A stretch of 64,000 bases of DNA from Chitinasiproducens palmae (lineage in GTDB: Bacteria > Pseudomonadota > Gammaproteobacteria > Burkholderiales > Burkholderiaceae). The translations under genes and the position numbers were made by a program. Location: assembly GCF_900095735.1 (NCBI RefSeq), contig NZ_FNLO01000005.1:1-64000 (forward strand). Reading direction: 5' to 3'. Under the pieces are notes generated by a model, which was not told the DNA's origin, made no database searches, and worked only from the letters and a program-made list of their open reading frames with translations. This document shows positions 7,674 to 16,551 of this stretch, in pieces (the first letter of the stretch is position 1; every line of letters starts with the position of its first letter).

Positions 7674-9326
7674 CTACCACCCTGCCGCCGCGCCGTCGCT
7701 GCGAGGATCAAAGCCGGCTTCGAGGCTGCCGTCGGCGTGGCGCACGATGGCGCCCGCATGGCCCATCGCCTCATCGTACGCAGCGACGTACTCGACCTCA
7801 TGGCCACGCGCGGCAAGTGCGTCGCCGACCGCCTGGCCGAACCGGCGTTCCAGCTTCAGACTGTCGCTCGTCTGTCCCCAGGTCCGCCCGAGCAGCCAGC
7901 GCGGCGCATCGATCGCGGCCTGCGGATTCATGCCGAAGCGGACGATGCGCGAGAACACGGCTGCCTGCGATTGCGGCTGGCCGTCGCCGCCCATGTTGCC
8001 GTAGCTCAGGGTCCGTCCGTCCTTGAGGCGTGCCAGCGCCGGATTGAGCGTGTGGAACGGGCGTCGGTACGGCATGAGCGGGTTGCGGGACGCAGGATCG
8101 AGTGAGAAGCTGCAACCGCGGTTTTGCCAATTGATGCCGGTGTCGGCCAGCACGATACCGCTGCCGAACTCGTGATAGATGCTCTGGATGAAACTGACCG
8201 CCACGCCTTGCGCGTCGACCACGCCCATCCAGACCGTATCGCCCGGACCGCGTCCCGTGCCCCACGGCGCGGCGACGTCCATCGCGATGCGAGCGGCGGC
8301 GGCGTCCAGGGCGGAGGGCGACAACAGGTCGGCGGGCGCGACATCCATGTGGTCGGGATCGGTGATGTGCGCGTCGCGCACTGCGAAGGCCTGCTTGGTG
8401 GCCTCCACGCACGCATGCACGAAATCGGCGCTGTCGCTGCCCGCGGCGTCGAGCGGCAACCGGTCCATCAGTCCCAGAATCATCAACGACACCAGTCCCT
8501 GGGTCGGCGGTGGCATGTTGTACAGCGTGCCCTGTGAATGCTCGATCGCCAGCGGCGTCACCTCGCGCGCCCGATGCCGCGCCAGGTCCGACAGCGCCAG
8601 CGGACTGCCGACGCTCGCCAGATCGGCCGCAATGCGTTGTGCCAGTTCGCCACGATAGAAGTCGTCAAGGCCGGCCTCGGCGAGTCTCGCGAGCGTGGCC
8701 GCCAGACGGGGTTGACGCATCACGGTGCCGGTTTGCGGCACCTCGCCGTCTGGCAGGAAGGCCGCCGCGAAGCCGGGTATCGACGTCAGTTCGGCGCGCT
8801 TGGCGGCAGTGCCGCGCATCTGGCTGGCCGTGACGGGCATGCCGTCGCGGGCATAGCCGATCGCATCGCCGAGCAGGCGGTCGAGCGGCAAGCGTCCGCG
8901 AAGGTGGGCCTGCGACCATTCGAGCGCCGCCTGCCATCCCGATACCGTCCCGGCAACGGTGTTCGCTGCCAGTGGCCCCCGGGTCGGGATCGCGGACAAG
9001 CCGTGCTCACGATACAGCGCGCCGGTCGCCAGCCCGGCGGCCGCGCCGCAGGCTTCGATCCCGACCGGTGCCTTGCCAGGCGCGGCGATCAGCCAGAAGC
9101 CGTCACCGCCGATGCTGTTCATGTGCGGGTAGACCACTGCAATGGTGGCAGCAGCCGCGACCATGGCTTCCACGGCATTGCCGCCATCGCGCAGCACCGC
9201 GAGCGCACTTTGCGAAGCGAGCGCGTGCGGCGCGACCGCCATGCCATGCATTGCCCTGACTGGATTGAGATGAGACTGCACGATTCGGTTCCTTGCGCAC
9301 ACGCTTGCATACATGACGGTGGACAT
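7674..9326 (-). CDS. Gamma-glutamyltransferase family protein (YwrD/GGT-like)
   Basis: 550 residues from the ATG at 9326; a TTG 24 bp upstream is possible but less likely. This Ntn-hydrolase family makes a proenzyme that cleaves itself before a Thr nucleophile; here the site is probably GDTVWMGVVDAQG, with Thr near residue 360. Other family landmarks are MAVAPHALASQSALAVLRDGGNAVEA at the N-terminus, NSIGGDGFWL, PPPTQGLVSL and the C-terminal MGGDGQPQSQ. No clear signal peptide is seen, so it may be a cytoplasmic member like YwrD. It would hydrolyse or transfer gamma-glutamyl groups of glutathione-like compounds. It is divergent from the paa operon. Confidence 0.9.
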   Translation of the reverse strand: MSTVMYASVCARNRIVQSHLNPVRAMHGMAVAPHALASQSALAVLRDGGNAVEAMVAAAATIAVVYPHMNSIGGDGFWLIAAPGKAPVGIEACGAAAGLATGALYREHGLSAIPTRGPLAANTVAGTVSGWQAALEWSQAHLRGRLPLDRLLGDAIGYARDGMPVTASQMRGTAAKRAELTSIPGFAAAFLPDGEVPQTGTVMRQPRLAATLARLAEAGLDDFYRGELAQRIAADLASVGSPLALSDLARHRAREVTPLAIEHSQGTLYNMPPPTQGLVSLMILGLMDRLPLDAAGSDSADFVHACVEATKQAFAVRDAHITDPDHMDVAPADLLSPSALDAAAARIAMDVAAPWGTGRGPGDTVWMGVVDAQGVAVSFIQSIYHEFGSGIVLADTGINWQNRGCSFSLDPASRNPLMPYRRPFHTLNPALARLKDGRTLSYGNMGGDGQPQSQAAVFSRIVRFGMNPQAAIDAPRWLLGRTWGQTSDSLKLERRFGQAVGDALAARGHEVEYVAAYDEAMGHAGAIVRHADGSLEAGFDPRSDGAAAGW

Positions 9327-9511
9327 AATGCAGCCCTCATGCCAACGCAAATATTTGTAGCAAAATCATCGGCCTGGAAGATTTTCGCAGCCACTCACGC
9401 CATGCCGGCGGAACAACACAGTGCTGCCGCGCACCATCTTGGGCGGCGGCTACGCTCGGGTGCCCCGAAGCAGTGCGGGAAAACCCTGAGTCCTCGTCCG
9501 CCAATTAATTT

Positions 9512-9538
9512 ACCGACCGGTCGGTTGGGATATATAAT
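9512..9538 (+). promoter_or_regulatory. paa operon promoter with overlapping TetR-type operator
   Basis: A perfect 14-bp palindrome, ACCGACCGGTCGGT, occupies 9512-9525. A perfect -10 hexamer TATAAT follows at 9533-9538. A 17-bp spacer would put a weak -35 (TTACCG) at 9510-9515, so the palindrome lies within the -35/spacer region, where a bound repressor would block RNA polymerase. The paaA start is 36 bp downstream of the -10. The TetR gene at 14339 is the obvious candidate ligand-responsive repressor, by analogy with PaaR, which responds to phenylacetyl-CoA. Confidence 0.85.
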
Positions 9539-9573
9539 GGACAACATTGTCCATGCGTCCCGGAGACGTTGCC

Positions 9574-10563
9574 ATGTACACCCAATCGCTTGATGTTCCC
9601 GGCCAGAGCATTGCCCCGGTCCTCGACATGTCCGAGGAACAGCGCCAATTCGACGAGAAGATCAGCGCCGACCAGAAGGTCGAGCCGCAGGACTGGATGC
9701 CGGAGGCATACCGCAAGACGCTGGTGCGCCAGATTTCCCAGCATGCGCACTCCGAGATCATCGGCATGTTGCCAGAGGGCAATTGGATCACGCGCGCGCC
9801 GAGCCTGAAGCGCAAGTCGATCCTGCTGGCCAAGGTGCAGGACGAGGGCGGTCATGGCCTCTATCTGTATAGCGCGGCGGAGACGCTCGGGGTCTCGCGC
9901 GATCAGTTGGTCGATGCGTTGCATGCCGGCAAGGCGAAGTACTCCAGCATCTTCAATTATCCGACCCCGACCTGGGCAGACATCGGCGTGATCGGCTGGC
10001 TCGTCGACGGCGCGGCGATCATGAACCAGATCCCGCTGTGCCGTTGCACTTACGGGCCGTACGCACGGGCGATGATCCGTATCTGCAAGGAGGAAAGCTT
10101 CCACCAGCGGCAGGGGTTCGATGCGCTGCTCGCGATGATGGCAGGCAGCGACGAACAACGCCGGATGGTGCAGGAAGCGGTGAATCGTTGGTGGTGGCCG
10201 GTGTTGATGATGTTCGGCCCGAGCGACGCGGACTCGGTGAACAGCGCGCAGACCATGAAGTGGGGCATCAAGCGGATCTCGAACGACGATCTGCGCCAGC
10301 GCTTCGTGGACGCAGCCGTCGAGCAGGGCAAGGTGCTGGGCGTCACGTTCCCGGACCCGGACCTGAAGTGGAACGAGGCACGCGGCCACCACGACTACGG
10401 CACCATCAACTGGGACGAGTTCTGGAGCGTGCTGGCCGGCGACGGCCCGTGCAACGCGGAGCGTCTCGGCACGCGCGTGAAGGCGCACGAAGACGGCGCG
10501 TGGGTACGCGATGCCGCGCTGGCCTACGCGAACAAGGACCGGACGCGCCGCGCAGCGGCCTGA
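9574..10563 (+). CDS. paaA: Phenylacetyl-CoA 1,2-epoxidase, catalytic subunit A
   Basis: 329 residues from the ATG at 9574 (CGGAGAC site at 9561-9567); upstream ATG and TTG codons in frame are less well placed. PaaA is the oxygen-activating alpha subunit that epoxidises the ring of phenylacetyl-CoA. The diiron ligands of the ferritin-like bundle are seen as two ExxH pairs: E91-GG-H94 ([17 protein letters not shown]) and E174-SF-H177 ([13 protein letters not shown]). The C-terminal part ([34 protein letters not shown]) is typical of PaaA. It is the first gene of paaABCDE and is followed by paaB after 53 bp. Confidence 0.98.
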   Translation: MYTQSLDVPGQSIAPVLDMSEEQRQFDEKISADQKVEPQDWMPEAYRKTLVRQISQHAHSEIIGMLPEGNWITRAPSLKRKSILLAKVQDEGGHGLYLYSAAETLGVSRDQLVDALHAGKAKYSSIFNYPTPTWADIGVIGWLVDGAAIMNQIPLCRCTYGPYARAMIRICKEESFHQRQGFDALLAMMAGSDEQRRMVQEAVNRWWWPVLMMFGPSDADSVNSAQTMKWGIKRISNDDLRQRFVDAAVEQGKVLGVTFPDPDLKWNEARGHHDYGTINWDEFWSVLAGDGPCNAERLGTRVKAHEDGAWVRDAALAYANKDRTRRAAA

Positions 10564-10616
10564 CTGCCCCGGCGCCCTACCTCACATACGAAAGCAAGAC
10601 CGGGACGGAGAACGAA

Positions 10617-10901
10617 ATGAACAAGGAATGGCCGCTGTGGGAAGTTTTCATCCGCAGCAAGCAGGGTCTGGATCACAAGCATTGCGGCAGCCTGCACGCG
10701 AGTGACGCGCAGATGGCGCTGAAGATGGCGCGTGACGTCTACACGCGCCGCCTGGAAGGCGTGAGCATCTGGGTGGTGCCGTCGGCGTCGATCACTGCCT
10801 CCGTGCCGGACGAGAAGGAAGCGATGTTCGAACCGGCGGCCGACAAGATCTATCGCCACCCGACGTTCTATCAGCTGCCTGACGAAGTCAACCACATGTA
10901 A
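10617..10901 (+). CDS. paaB: Phenylacetyl-CoA 1,2-epoxidase subunit B
   Basis: 94 residues, starting MNKEWPLWEVFIRSKQGLDHKHCGS, with a GGAG site 6 bp before the ATG at 10617. PaaB is the small non-catalytic subunit that bridges PaaAC heterodimers in the epoxidase complex. The family pattern is intact: ASDAQMALKMARDVYTRR, SIWVVPS and the end KIYRHPTFYQLPDEVNHM. paaC follows after 10 bp, indicating one transcript. Confidence 0.97.
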   Translation: MNKEWPLWEVFIRSKQGLDHKHCGSLHASDAQMALKMARDVYTRRLEGVSIWVVPSASITASVPDEKEAMFEPAADKIYRHPTFYQLPDEVNHM

Positions 10902-10911
10902 GGCTGACGCG

Positions 10912-11712
10912 ATGACGACCCAGTCCCACCTGACCTACGTCCTGCGCCTCGCCGACACGGCGCTGATCCTCGGACAGCGCAACAGCGAGTGGTGCGGCCA
11001 TGGCCCCGCGCTGGAAGAGGACATTGCGCTTGCCAACGTCAGTCTCGATCTGATCGGACAGGCACGCATGCTGTACGGCCACGCCGCGAAGCTCGAACAC
11101 GCCCTCACCGGTGTCGCGAAGTCGGAGGACGACTACGCATACTGGCGCGACGAGATGGCCTTCCTCAACTACACGATGGTTGAGTTGCCGCATCACGCCT
11201 CGCTGTCGGGCACCGCCGCGGCGAACCGCGATTATGCCGTGACGATCGTGCGCAACTTCCTCTATGCGGCACTGATGGCCGAAATCTGGCCGGCGCTCGA
11301 AACCTCCACCGATACCGAGTTGGCGGGCATCGCGGCCAAGGCGAGCAAGGAAACGCGTTACCACTTTGCGCACTCGCGCGACTGGCTGGTCCGTCTCGGC
11401 GATGGCACCGAAGAATCGCACCGCCGTACGCAGGCAGCGCTCGACCAGCTGATGCCGTACACCAACGAGTTCTTCGCGGGCGACGCGGTGGACGACGAAA
11501 TGGCCGCCGAAGGCATCGCACCGGCGCTGGCGCCCATCAAGGAAGCCTGGCAGCGCGTCGTCGCGCTGGCCGCCGAGGAAGCCACGCTGACGCTGCCGGC
11601 GGCGGGCGCGCGCCTGACGACCGGCAAGCGCGGCCTGCATTCCGAGCACATGGGCTTCCTGCTTGCCGAAATGCAATCGCTGGCGCGCCAGCACCCCGGC
11701 GCGAGCTGGTAA
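10912..11712 (+). CDS. paaC: Phenylacetyl-CoA 1,2-epoxidase subunit C
   Basis: 266 residues. PaaC is the structural ferritin-like partner of PaaA and helps form the substrate pocket; it normally lacks a working diiron site. Family segments are visible: LRLADTALILGQRNSEWCGHGPALEEDIALANVSLDLIGQAR, YWRDEMAFLNYTMVELPH, ASKETRYHFAHSRDWLVRLGDGTEES and the C-terminal LHSEHMGFLLAEMQSLARQHPGASW. The length matches the family (about 250 residues). It lies in the middle of the paa operon with paaD 27 bp downstream. Confidence 0.97.
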   Translation: MTTQSHLTYVLRLADTALILGQRNSEWCGHGPALEEDIALANVSLDLIGQARMLYGHAAKLEHALTGVAKSEDDYAYWRDEMAFLNYTMVELPHHASLSGTAAANRDYAVTIVRNFLYAALMAEIWPALETSTDTELAGIAAKASKETRYHFAHSRDWLVRLGDGTEESHRRTQAALDQLMPYTNEFFAGDAVDDEMAAEGIAPALAPIKEAWQRVVALAAEEATLTLPAAGARLTTGKRGLHSEHMGFLLAEMQSLARQHPGASW

Positions 11713-11739
11713 GCGCGCCGATTCGCCAGGAGAAACGCG

Positions 11740-12255
11740 ATGACGACGAGCATGCCCGCTGTGCTCGAGCGTGCCCGTGCCGCGCTCGATGCCGTGCCCG
11801 ATCCCGAGATTCCCGTGGTCTCGATCGCCGAGCTCGGCATTTTGCGCGACGTCACGCTGGCCGATGACGGCGTGGTGGAAGTCGTCATCACGCCGACCTA
11901 CTCCGGTTGTCCGGCGATGAGCCAGATTGCCGAGGACATCGATGCCGCCCTGGACGCGGCGCAGATCCAACCGCACCGCATCCGGACAGTGCTGTCGCCG
12001 GCGTGGAGCACCGACTGGATCGACGAGGCGGCCCGCGCGAAATTGCGCGCCTATGGCATCGCGCCGCCAAGCGGCGCGTGCGCCGCGCGCGAGACGCCGA
12101 TTCATCTCACGCGCCGCACCGTCGAGACGGTGCCCTGCCCGCGTTGCGGCTCGACGCATACCGCCGTGCTGGCCCAGTTCGGCTCGACCGCTTGCAAGGC
12201 GCTGTATCGGTGCCTGGATTGCAAAGAGCCTTTCGATTACTTCAAACCGTACTGA
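11740..12255 (+). CDS. paaD: Phenylacetate degradation protein PaaD (MIP18/DUF59 type)
   Basis: 171 residues. The first two thirds are a DUF59/MIP18 domain (VPDPEIPVVSIAELGILRDV, then VVITPTYSGCPAMSQIAEDI with its conserved Cys). The last 45 residues form a zinc ribbon with paired cysteines (VPCPRCGSTHT and YRCLDCKEPFDYFKPY). PaaD is needed for a working epoxidase and is thought to help assemble iron or Fe-S centres of PaaA or PaaE. The stop is 7 bp from the paaE start. Confidence 0.96.
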   Translation: MTTSMPAVLERARAALDAVPDPEIPVVSIAELGILRDVTLADDGVVEVVITPTYSGCPAMSQIAEDIDAALDAAQIQPHRIRTVLSPAWSTDWIDEAARAKLRAYGIAPPSGACAARETPIHLTRRTVETVPCPRCGSTHTAVLAQFGSTACKALYRCLDCKEPFDYFKPY

Positions 12256-12262
12256 ACCGTCT

Positions 12263-13351
12263 ATGGCCACGCCGCAATTCCATCCCCTACGTATCCGTCA
12301 GGTACGGCCGGAGACGGCCGATGCGTTGACCCTCTCGTTCGATGTGCCGCCCGAACTGCGCGACACGTTCCGTTTCACGCAAGGTCAGTTCGTGACCCTG
12401 CGCGCGGAAATCGACGGCGAGGAGGCGCGCCGCTCCTACTCGATCTGCGCCGGCGTGGACGACTACGCAAACCGTGGCGAACTGCGCGTGGGCATCAAGC
12501 GCGTGCCGGGCGGGCGTTTCTCGAACTTCGTGCACGATGCGCTGCAGCCGGGGCATACGATAGACGTGATGCCGCCGGATGGACGCTTCTACACGCCGCT
12601 CGATCCGTCGAACGACAAGCACTACGTCGGTTTCTGCGCCGGCTCCGGCATCACGCCGATGATCGCGCTGATCAAGTCGGCGCTTGCCGTCGAACCGTAC
12701 AGCCGCTTCACGCTGGTGTACGGCAACCGCAGCGTCGATACGATCATGTTCGCCGAAGAGCTCGAGGACCTGAAGAACCGCTATCTCGAACGCTTCACGC
12801 TGTACAACGTGCTGTCCGGCGAGACGCAGGACGTCGGCCTGTTCAACGGCCGCATCGATGCGGACAAGTGCCGTGAATTCCTCGCCACGCTGTTGCCGGC
12901 GCAAAGCATCGACGAAGCATTCATCTGTGGACCGGGCTCGATGATGGATGCGGTCGAGGCAACCTTGCGCGAAGCGGGCGTGCCGGCCGGCCAGGTGCAC
13001 GCGGAACGTTTCGGCGTGCCCGGCGAGGGCGCGGCGCGGCGTCAGATCGTCATCGACGACTCGGCGCCGACCGCGGAGCTGGTCGTGATCCTGGACGGCA
13101 GTTCGCGCACGCTGCGCACGCCGTATGAGGGCCAGAGCGTACTGGATACCGGGTTGAAGGCCGGCCTCGCCCTGCCCTACGCCTGCAAGGGCGGCGTCTG
13201 CTGCACCTGTCGGGCGAAGGTGGTCGAGGGCAAGGTCGCGATGGACAAGAACTACACGCTCGAGGAACAGGAAGTGGCCGATGGCTTCGTGCTGACCTGC
13301 CAGGCGCGGCCGCTCACCGAGCGTGTCGTCGTCAGCTACGACGAGCGCTAG
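12263..13351 (+). CDS. paaE: Phenylacetyl-CoA 1,2-epoxidase reductase PaaE
   Basis: 362 residues from the ATG at 12263; the frame is open upstream through paaD but that part is a shadow. PaaE passes electrons from NADPH to the PaaA diiron centre. Domains in order: FAD-binding ferredoxin-reductase barrel with RRSYSICAGVDD and GGRFSNFVHDAL; NAD(P)-binding domain starting FCAGSGITPMIALIKSAL; and a C-terminal plant-type 2Fe-2S domain with YACKGGVCCTCRAKV and a later Cys in VLTCQARPL. It closes the paa operon; no intrinsic terminator is obvious after it. Confidence 0.97.
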   Translation: MATPQFHPLRIRQVRPETADALTLSFDVPPELRDTFRFTQGQFVTLRAEIDGEEARRSYSICAGVDDYANRGELRVGIKRVPGGRFSNFVHDALQPGHTIDVMPPDGRFYTPLDPSNDKHYVGFCAGSGITPMIALIKSALAVEPYSRFTLVYGNRSVDTIMFAEELEDLKNRYLERFTLYNVLSGETQDVGLFNGRIDADKCREFLATLLPAQSIDEAFICGPGSMMDAVEATLREAGVPAGQVHAERFGVPGEGAARRQIVIDDSAPTAELVVILDGSSRTLRTPYEGQSVLDTGLKAGLALPYACKGGVCCTCRAKVVEGKVAMDKNYTLEEQEVADGFVLTCQARPLTERVVVSYDER

Positions 13352-13531
13352 CAGAACCCGGTCGCGCGCGCGCCGGTGCCGCCGCCGCTCTGCCCGGAGC
13401 GTGCGGTACGCACAACGGTGGCGCTCGGCGCAGGGTGGCGTCAGGCGAAACACGTATAGACTACGCGCTGTTGCCGACCTTCAGTCGCCGTCCGACTGGC
13501 GAGTCCCCAACGGCTCAATGCGCGTTTGTCT

Positions 13532-14284
13532 ATGAACATGATTCACATCGTCAACGGCGACGCCGCCGCCGGTGCGTTGCACGCCGCGCTCGACGTGGCT
13601 GCACGCAACGACCGGATCGTCGTCTCACGCGACGATCTGGCGGTAGGTCCCCTGCGCACGATCGACGACTCGGTCGCGCCACGCGCTGCGTTCTGGCAAC
13701 GCGTGCGCGGCGAGCGCTTCGACACTGTCGCGCAGGACCTCAGCGCCGCGACCGACTCGCTACGGCAGCTGGTGGGCGAGGAAGGCGAGATCGTCGTGTG
13801 GCACGGCCCGAACGTCAGCGACCAACTGCTGCTACGCCGCGTGGCCTTTCATCTTCGCGGGGTACCGCATCGCCTGAACGAGGTGGTCGTGCCAGCCGCC
13901 GAACCCGGCGCCGACGCCTGCCTCGCCACTTGCTCGCTGGCCACCATCGCGGCGCTGTTCGCCAGCGTGTCGCCCGTGTCGCTGCTGCGCGGCGGCAGGC
14001 TGGCCCTGGAGTGGCAGGCACTCAAGCAAGTGGACTGCGACGTGCGACGTCTGCGCGACAACCACTTCGAGGCCGAAAACTTTGGCGAACTCGATTCGTT
14101 GATCGTGCAGAAGCTGACCGACGACTGGCGCAGTTGCACCGACATCGCCGGCGCGGTCGATGGCGCGCACGCGGATTTGCCGGCGTGGGATCTGCTCGTT
14201 GCGTGGCGCTGCCGCGCGCTGGCGCAGAACGGCCAGGCCAGCGTTGCGCCGGACGGCAGCGCCGTGCGGCTGCCACCGGGCTGA
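13532..14284 (+). CDS. DUF1835 (with DUF3658-like C-terminus) protein
   Basis: 250 residues from the ATG at 13532. An alternative ATG lies two codons on, and a TTG at 13526 is unlikely. The N-terminal half matches DUF1835 by its opening MIHIVNGDAAAGALHAAL, then DDLAVGPLRTID, and EIVVWHGPNVSDQLLLRRVAFHL. The C-terminal half (LRDNHFEAENFGELDSLIVQKL through WRCRALAQNG) looks like the DUF3658 region that usually follows. Function is unknown. It is co-directional with the paa genes and lies between paaE (180 bp before) and the TetR gene (54 bp after), so it may share transcription with the regulator. Confidence 0.85.
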   Translation: MNMIHIVNGDAAAGALHAALDVAARNDRIVVSRDDLAVGPLRTIDDSVAPRAAFWQRVRGERFDTVAQDLSAATDSLRQLVGEEGEIVVWHGPNVSDQLLLRRVAFHLRGVPHRLNEVVVPAAEPGADACLATCSLATIAALFASVSPVSLLRGGRLALEWQALKQVDCDVRRLRDNHFEAENFGELDSLIVQKLTDDWRSCTDIAGAVDGAHADLPAWDLLVAWRCRALAQNGQASVAPDGSAVRLPPG

Positions 14285-14338
14285 TCCGCCGCGCGTGCCG
14301 CGCACGTCGGCGCTGCGCTCTACCCCGACCCTGACCGA

Positions 14339-14989
14339 ATGGCACGCAAGAAAGCACCCGATCACGACCTCCAGCGCGAGCAGATTCTCGACCTCGCGGC
14401 GGCGAAGTTCGCCGAACGCAGCTATGCGAGCACGTCGATGTCCGACCTCGCGGCCGCCAGCGGCACCTCGAAGGCCCGGCTCTACCATTACTACGCAAGC
14501 AAGGACGCGATCCTGTTCGACCTGCTCGACCGCTACACGCTGCGACTGATGCTGATCATCGCGGAAGTGGAAGCCCTCGGTCAGCGGCGCAACCTGGGCG
14601 AGCGCGAGGTGTTCGCGGAACTGGTCCGCGCCTTCCTGCGAGAATATGAGACGTCGCAGTCGCGCCACGTGTCATTGCTGAACGACGTCAAGTACCTGCT
14701 CGACGAACAGCGCGACAAGATCCTGAACCGCCAGCGCGATGTCGTTGCGGCGTTTTCGCGGCAACTGGCGCGGGCCTACCCGAACCACGTTACCGCGGCC
14801 AACCGCACGCCGCTGACCATGATGGTGTTCGGCATGATCAACTGGACGTTCACCTGGCTGAAGCCGGACGGCCCGTTGGGGTACGGCGACTTCGCGGATC
14901 ATGTGGTGGCGCTGCTCGACCACGGCCTGGTGTCGCAAGCACGCGACAGTCTGGACGCCAGTACACCGACGACCCCGGCGCAGCCCTAG
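14339..14989 (+). CDS. paaR: TetR-family regulator, probable PaaR
   Basis: 216 residues. The N-terminal TetR helix-turn-helix is clear: REQILDLAAAKFAERSYASTSMSDLAAASGTSKARLYHYYASKDAILFDLL, with the recognition helix near residues 44-52. The C-terminal part is helical, for ligand binding and dimerisation. In beta-proteobacteria a TetR repressor called PaaR controls phenylacetate genes with phenylacetyl-CoA as inducer. The location just after paaABCDE and the TetR-style palindrome in the paaA promoter support that assignment. Binding has not been shown here, so the symbol is a contextual inference. Confidence 0.85.
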   Translation: MARKKAPDHDLQREQILDLAAAKFAERSYASTSMSDLAAASGTSKARLYHYYASKDAILFDLLDRYTLRLMLIIAEVEALGQRRNLGEREVFAELVRAFLREYETSQSRHVSLLNDVKYLLDEQRDKILNRQRDVVAAFSRQLARAYPNHVTAANRTPLTMMVFGMINWTFTWLKPDGPLGYGDFADHVVALLDHGLVSQARDSLDASTPTTPAQP

Positions 14990-15001
14990 GGTTTTCCCTA
15001 G
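14986..15001 (+). terminator. Small hairpin at the end of the TetR gene
   Basis: CTAGGG-TTTT-CCCTAG forms a 6-bp stem with a TTTT loop and overlaps the stop codon of the TetR gene. It is not followed by a T tract. It may attenuate read-through into the GNAT gene, or be coincidental. Confidence 0.35.
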
Positions 15002-15085
15002 CGGCGAAAACCGTTTTCCGTTAAAATTCAACGGTGTTGCCGATCCTTGCGTCAAGCGGGACCGGCATTCCCCTGGAGACGGACC

Positions 15086-15730
15086 ATGACGCTCGACGAC
15101 CGCAAACTGATGACGGCACACGGCCATGCCGATGGCCAGGTATTGGTGCGCGAGCTGTCGTCGGCGGACCGCGATGCACTGCGGACCCATTTCCTGGCGC
15201 TCGCCAACGACGACCGCCTGTTGCGCTTCGGTCAGACGGCATCGGATGCGGTGATCGAAGCCTACGTGGCAGGTATCGACTTCGAACGCGACACCGTCTT
15301 TGGCGTGTACGGCGACGCACTACAGCTGATCGGGGTCGGCCACCTTGGCTACCTGAACACGGACGGCGAAAAGCGCACCGCTGAATTTGGCGTGTCGGTG
15401 CTGGCCGAAGGCCGTGGCAAGGGGATCGGTTCGGCGCTGTTCGAACGCGCCGCGATGCGCGGGCGCAATACCGGCGTGACCACGCTGTACATGCACTGCC
15501 TGTCGCGCAACGCGACGATGATGCATATCGCGACCAAGGCCGGCATGAAGATCCATCGCGAATACGGCGAGGCCGATGCCTACCTGACGCTGCCGCCGGC
15601 CGATTCGGTCAGCTTCCTGACCGAAATGCGGCAGGAGCAGGCCGCACTGTTCGACTATTTCATCAAGCGCCATGCGCGCCAGGCCGGCAATCTGCTCGGC
15701 TCGATCCTGCCGCGTCCGGCCGCTGCCTGA
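15086..15730 (+). CDS. GNAT-family N-acetyltransferase
   Basis: 214 residues from the ATG at 15086 (TGGAGACGG site at 15074-15082); the upstream frame MRQAGPAFPWRRT is rejected. Acetyl-CoA binding motif A is seen as FGVSVLAEGRGKGIGSALFERA, and motif B as TLYMHCLSRNATMMHIATKAGM. The N-terminal strand pair VLVRELSSADRDALRTHFLALANDDRLLRFG resembles the GNAT part of protein-acetyltransferase relatives. The substrate is unknown. A TAAAAT hexamer at 15022-15027 could be its -10 element. Confidence 0.88.
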   Translation: MTLDDRKLMTAHGHADGQVLVRELSSADRDALRTHFLALANDDRLLRFGQTASDAVIEAYVAGIDFERDTVFGVYGDALQLIGVGHLGYLNTDGEKRTAEFGVSVLAEGRGKGIGSALFERAAMRGRNTGVTTLYMHCLSRNATMMHIATKAGMKIHREYGEADAYLTLPPADSVSFLTEMRQEQAALFDYFIKRHARQAGNLLGSILPRPAAA

Positions 15731-15924
15731 GCGGTCAGCGGCAATCACGCACAATCCGCGCAGCGGGCGGCGTTGCGGCACGCGACGACGGCGCAGTTTG
15801 TCCCCGGGAAGCCTTGCCCCAGGCCCGACGGCGTTAATGCTCGGCGCCGATCCTCAGCGCAAGTAACTGACGGCGCAGCGCGCACGTTCGCCGGCCCGAT
15901 CGCGTCACCTCGCGTCAAACGAAG

Positions 15925-16551
15925 CTAGTGTCCGCCGTCGTCGTGATAGACGAAGCGCGGCACCTTCCAATCGAAACGAATCGCCGCCGCCCGCAGCAGA
16001 AAGCCGCCGATCAGGCAGATGACGACCTGCGCGCCGTGCGCGAGCGGACTGGCCTGCAAGGCGACGTAGGCAACGCCGACCAGCGCCGAAACGCTGGCGT
16101 ACAGCTCGCGGCGGAAGACCAGCGGGATGTCCCCGCAGAAAATGTCCCGCAGGATGCCGCCGCACACACCGGTGATCACGCCGGCCACGACGACGATGGT
16201 CGGCGCGTGTCCCAACCGCAACGCCACATCGCAGCCGATCAAGGTGAAGGCGACCAGGCCCAGCGCATCGACCATCAGAAAGACAAGCCGCAAGTAGCGC
16301 AGCGCGCGGGCAATCAGCGTGGTGACCAGCGCGGCCGCGGCCGTGTACCAAAGGTATTCAGGATGGGCCACCCAGGACAGCGGATAGTGGCCGAGCAGGA
16401 CGTCCCGCACCGAGCCGCCCCCGAGCGCCGTCACGGTCGCGACGAAGCACACCCCGAAGAGATCCATCTGGCGCCGCCCGGCCGACATTGCACCGGTCAT
16501 CGCCTCGGCGGTAATCGCGACAAGGTAGACGATGTGCAGCAGATCGGGCAT
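15925..16551 (-). CDS. TRIC/UPF0126-family membrane channel (YicG-like)
   Basis: 208 residues, about seven membrane segments arranged as two inverted three-helix repeats plus one. The two glycine-rich repeat signatures are visible: LGGGSVRDVLLGHYPLSW near residue 45 and CGGILRDIFCGDIPLVFRRELYAS near residue 130. Prokaryotic TRIC proteins are trimeric monovalent-cation channels of the inner membrane; the physiological role in bacteria is poorly known. The gene is convergent with the GNAT gene, with 194 bp between their stops. Confidence 0.92.
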   Translation of the reverse strand: MPDLLHIVYLVAITAEAMTGAMSAGRRQMDLFGVCFVATVTALGGGSVRDVLLGHYPLSWVAHPEYLWYTAAAALVTTLIARALRYLRLVFLMVDALGLVAFTLIGCDVALRLGHAPTIVVVAGVITGVCGGILRDIFCGDIPLVFRRELYASVSALVGVAYVALQASPLAHGAQVVICLIGGFLLRAAAIRFDWKVPRFVYHDDGGH

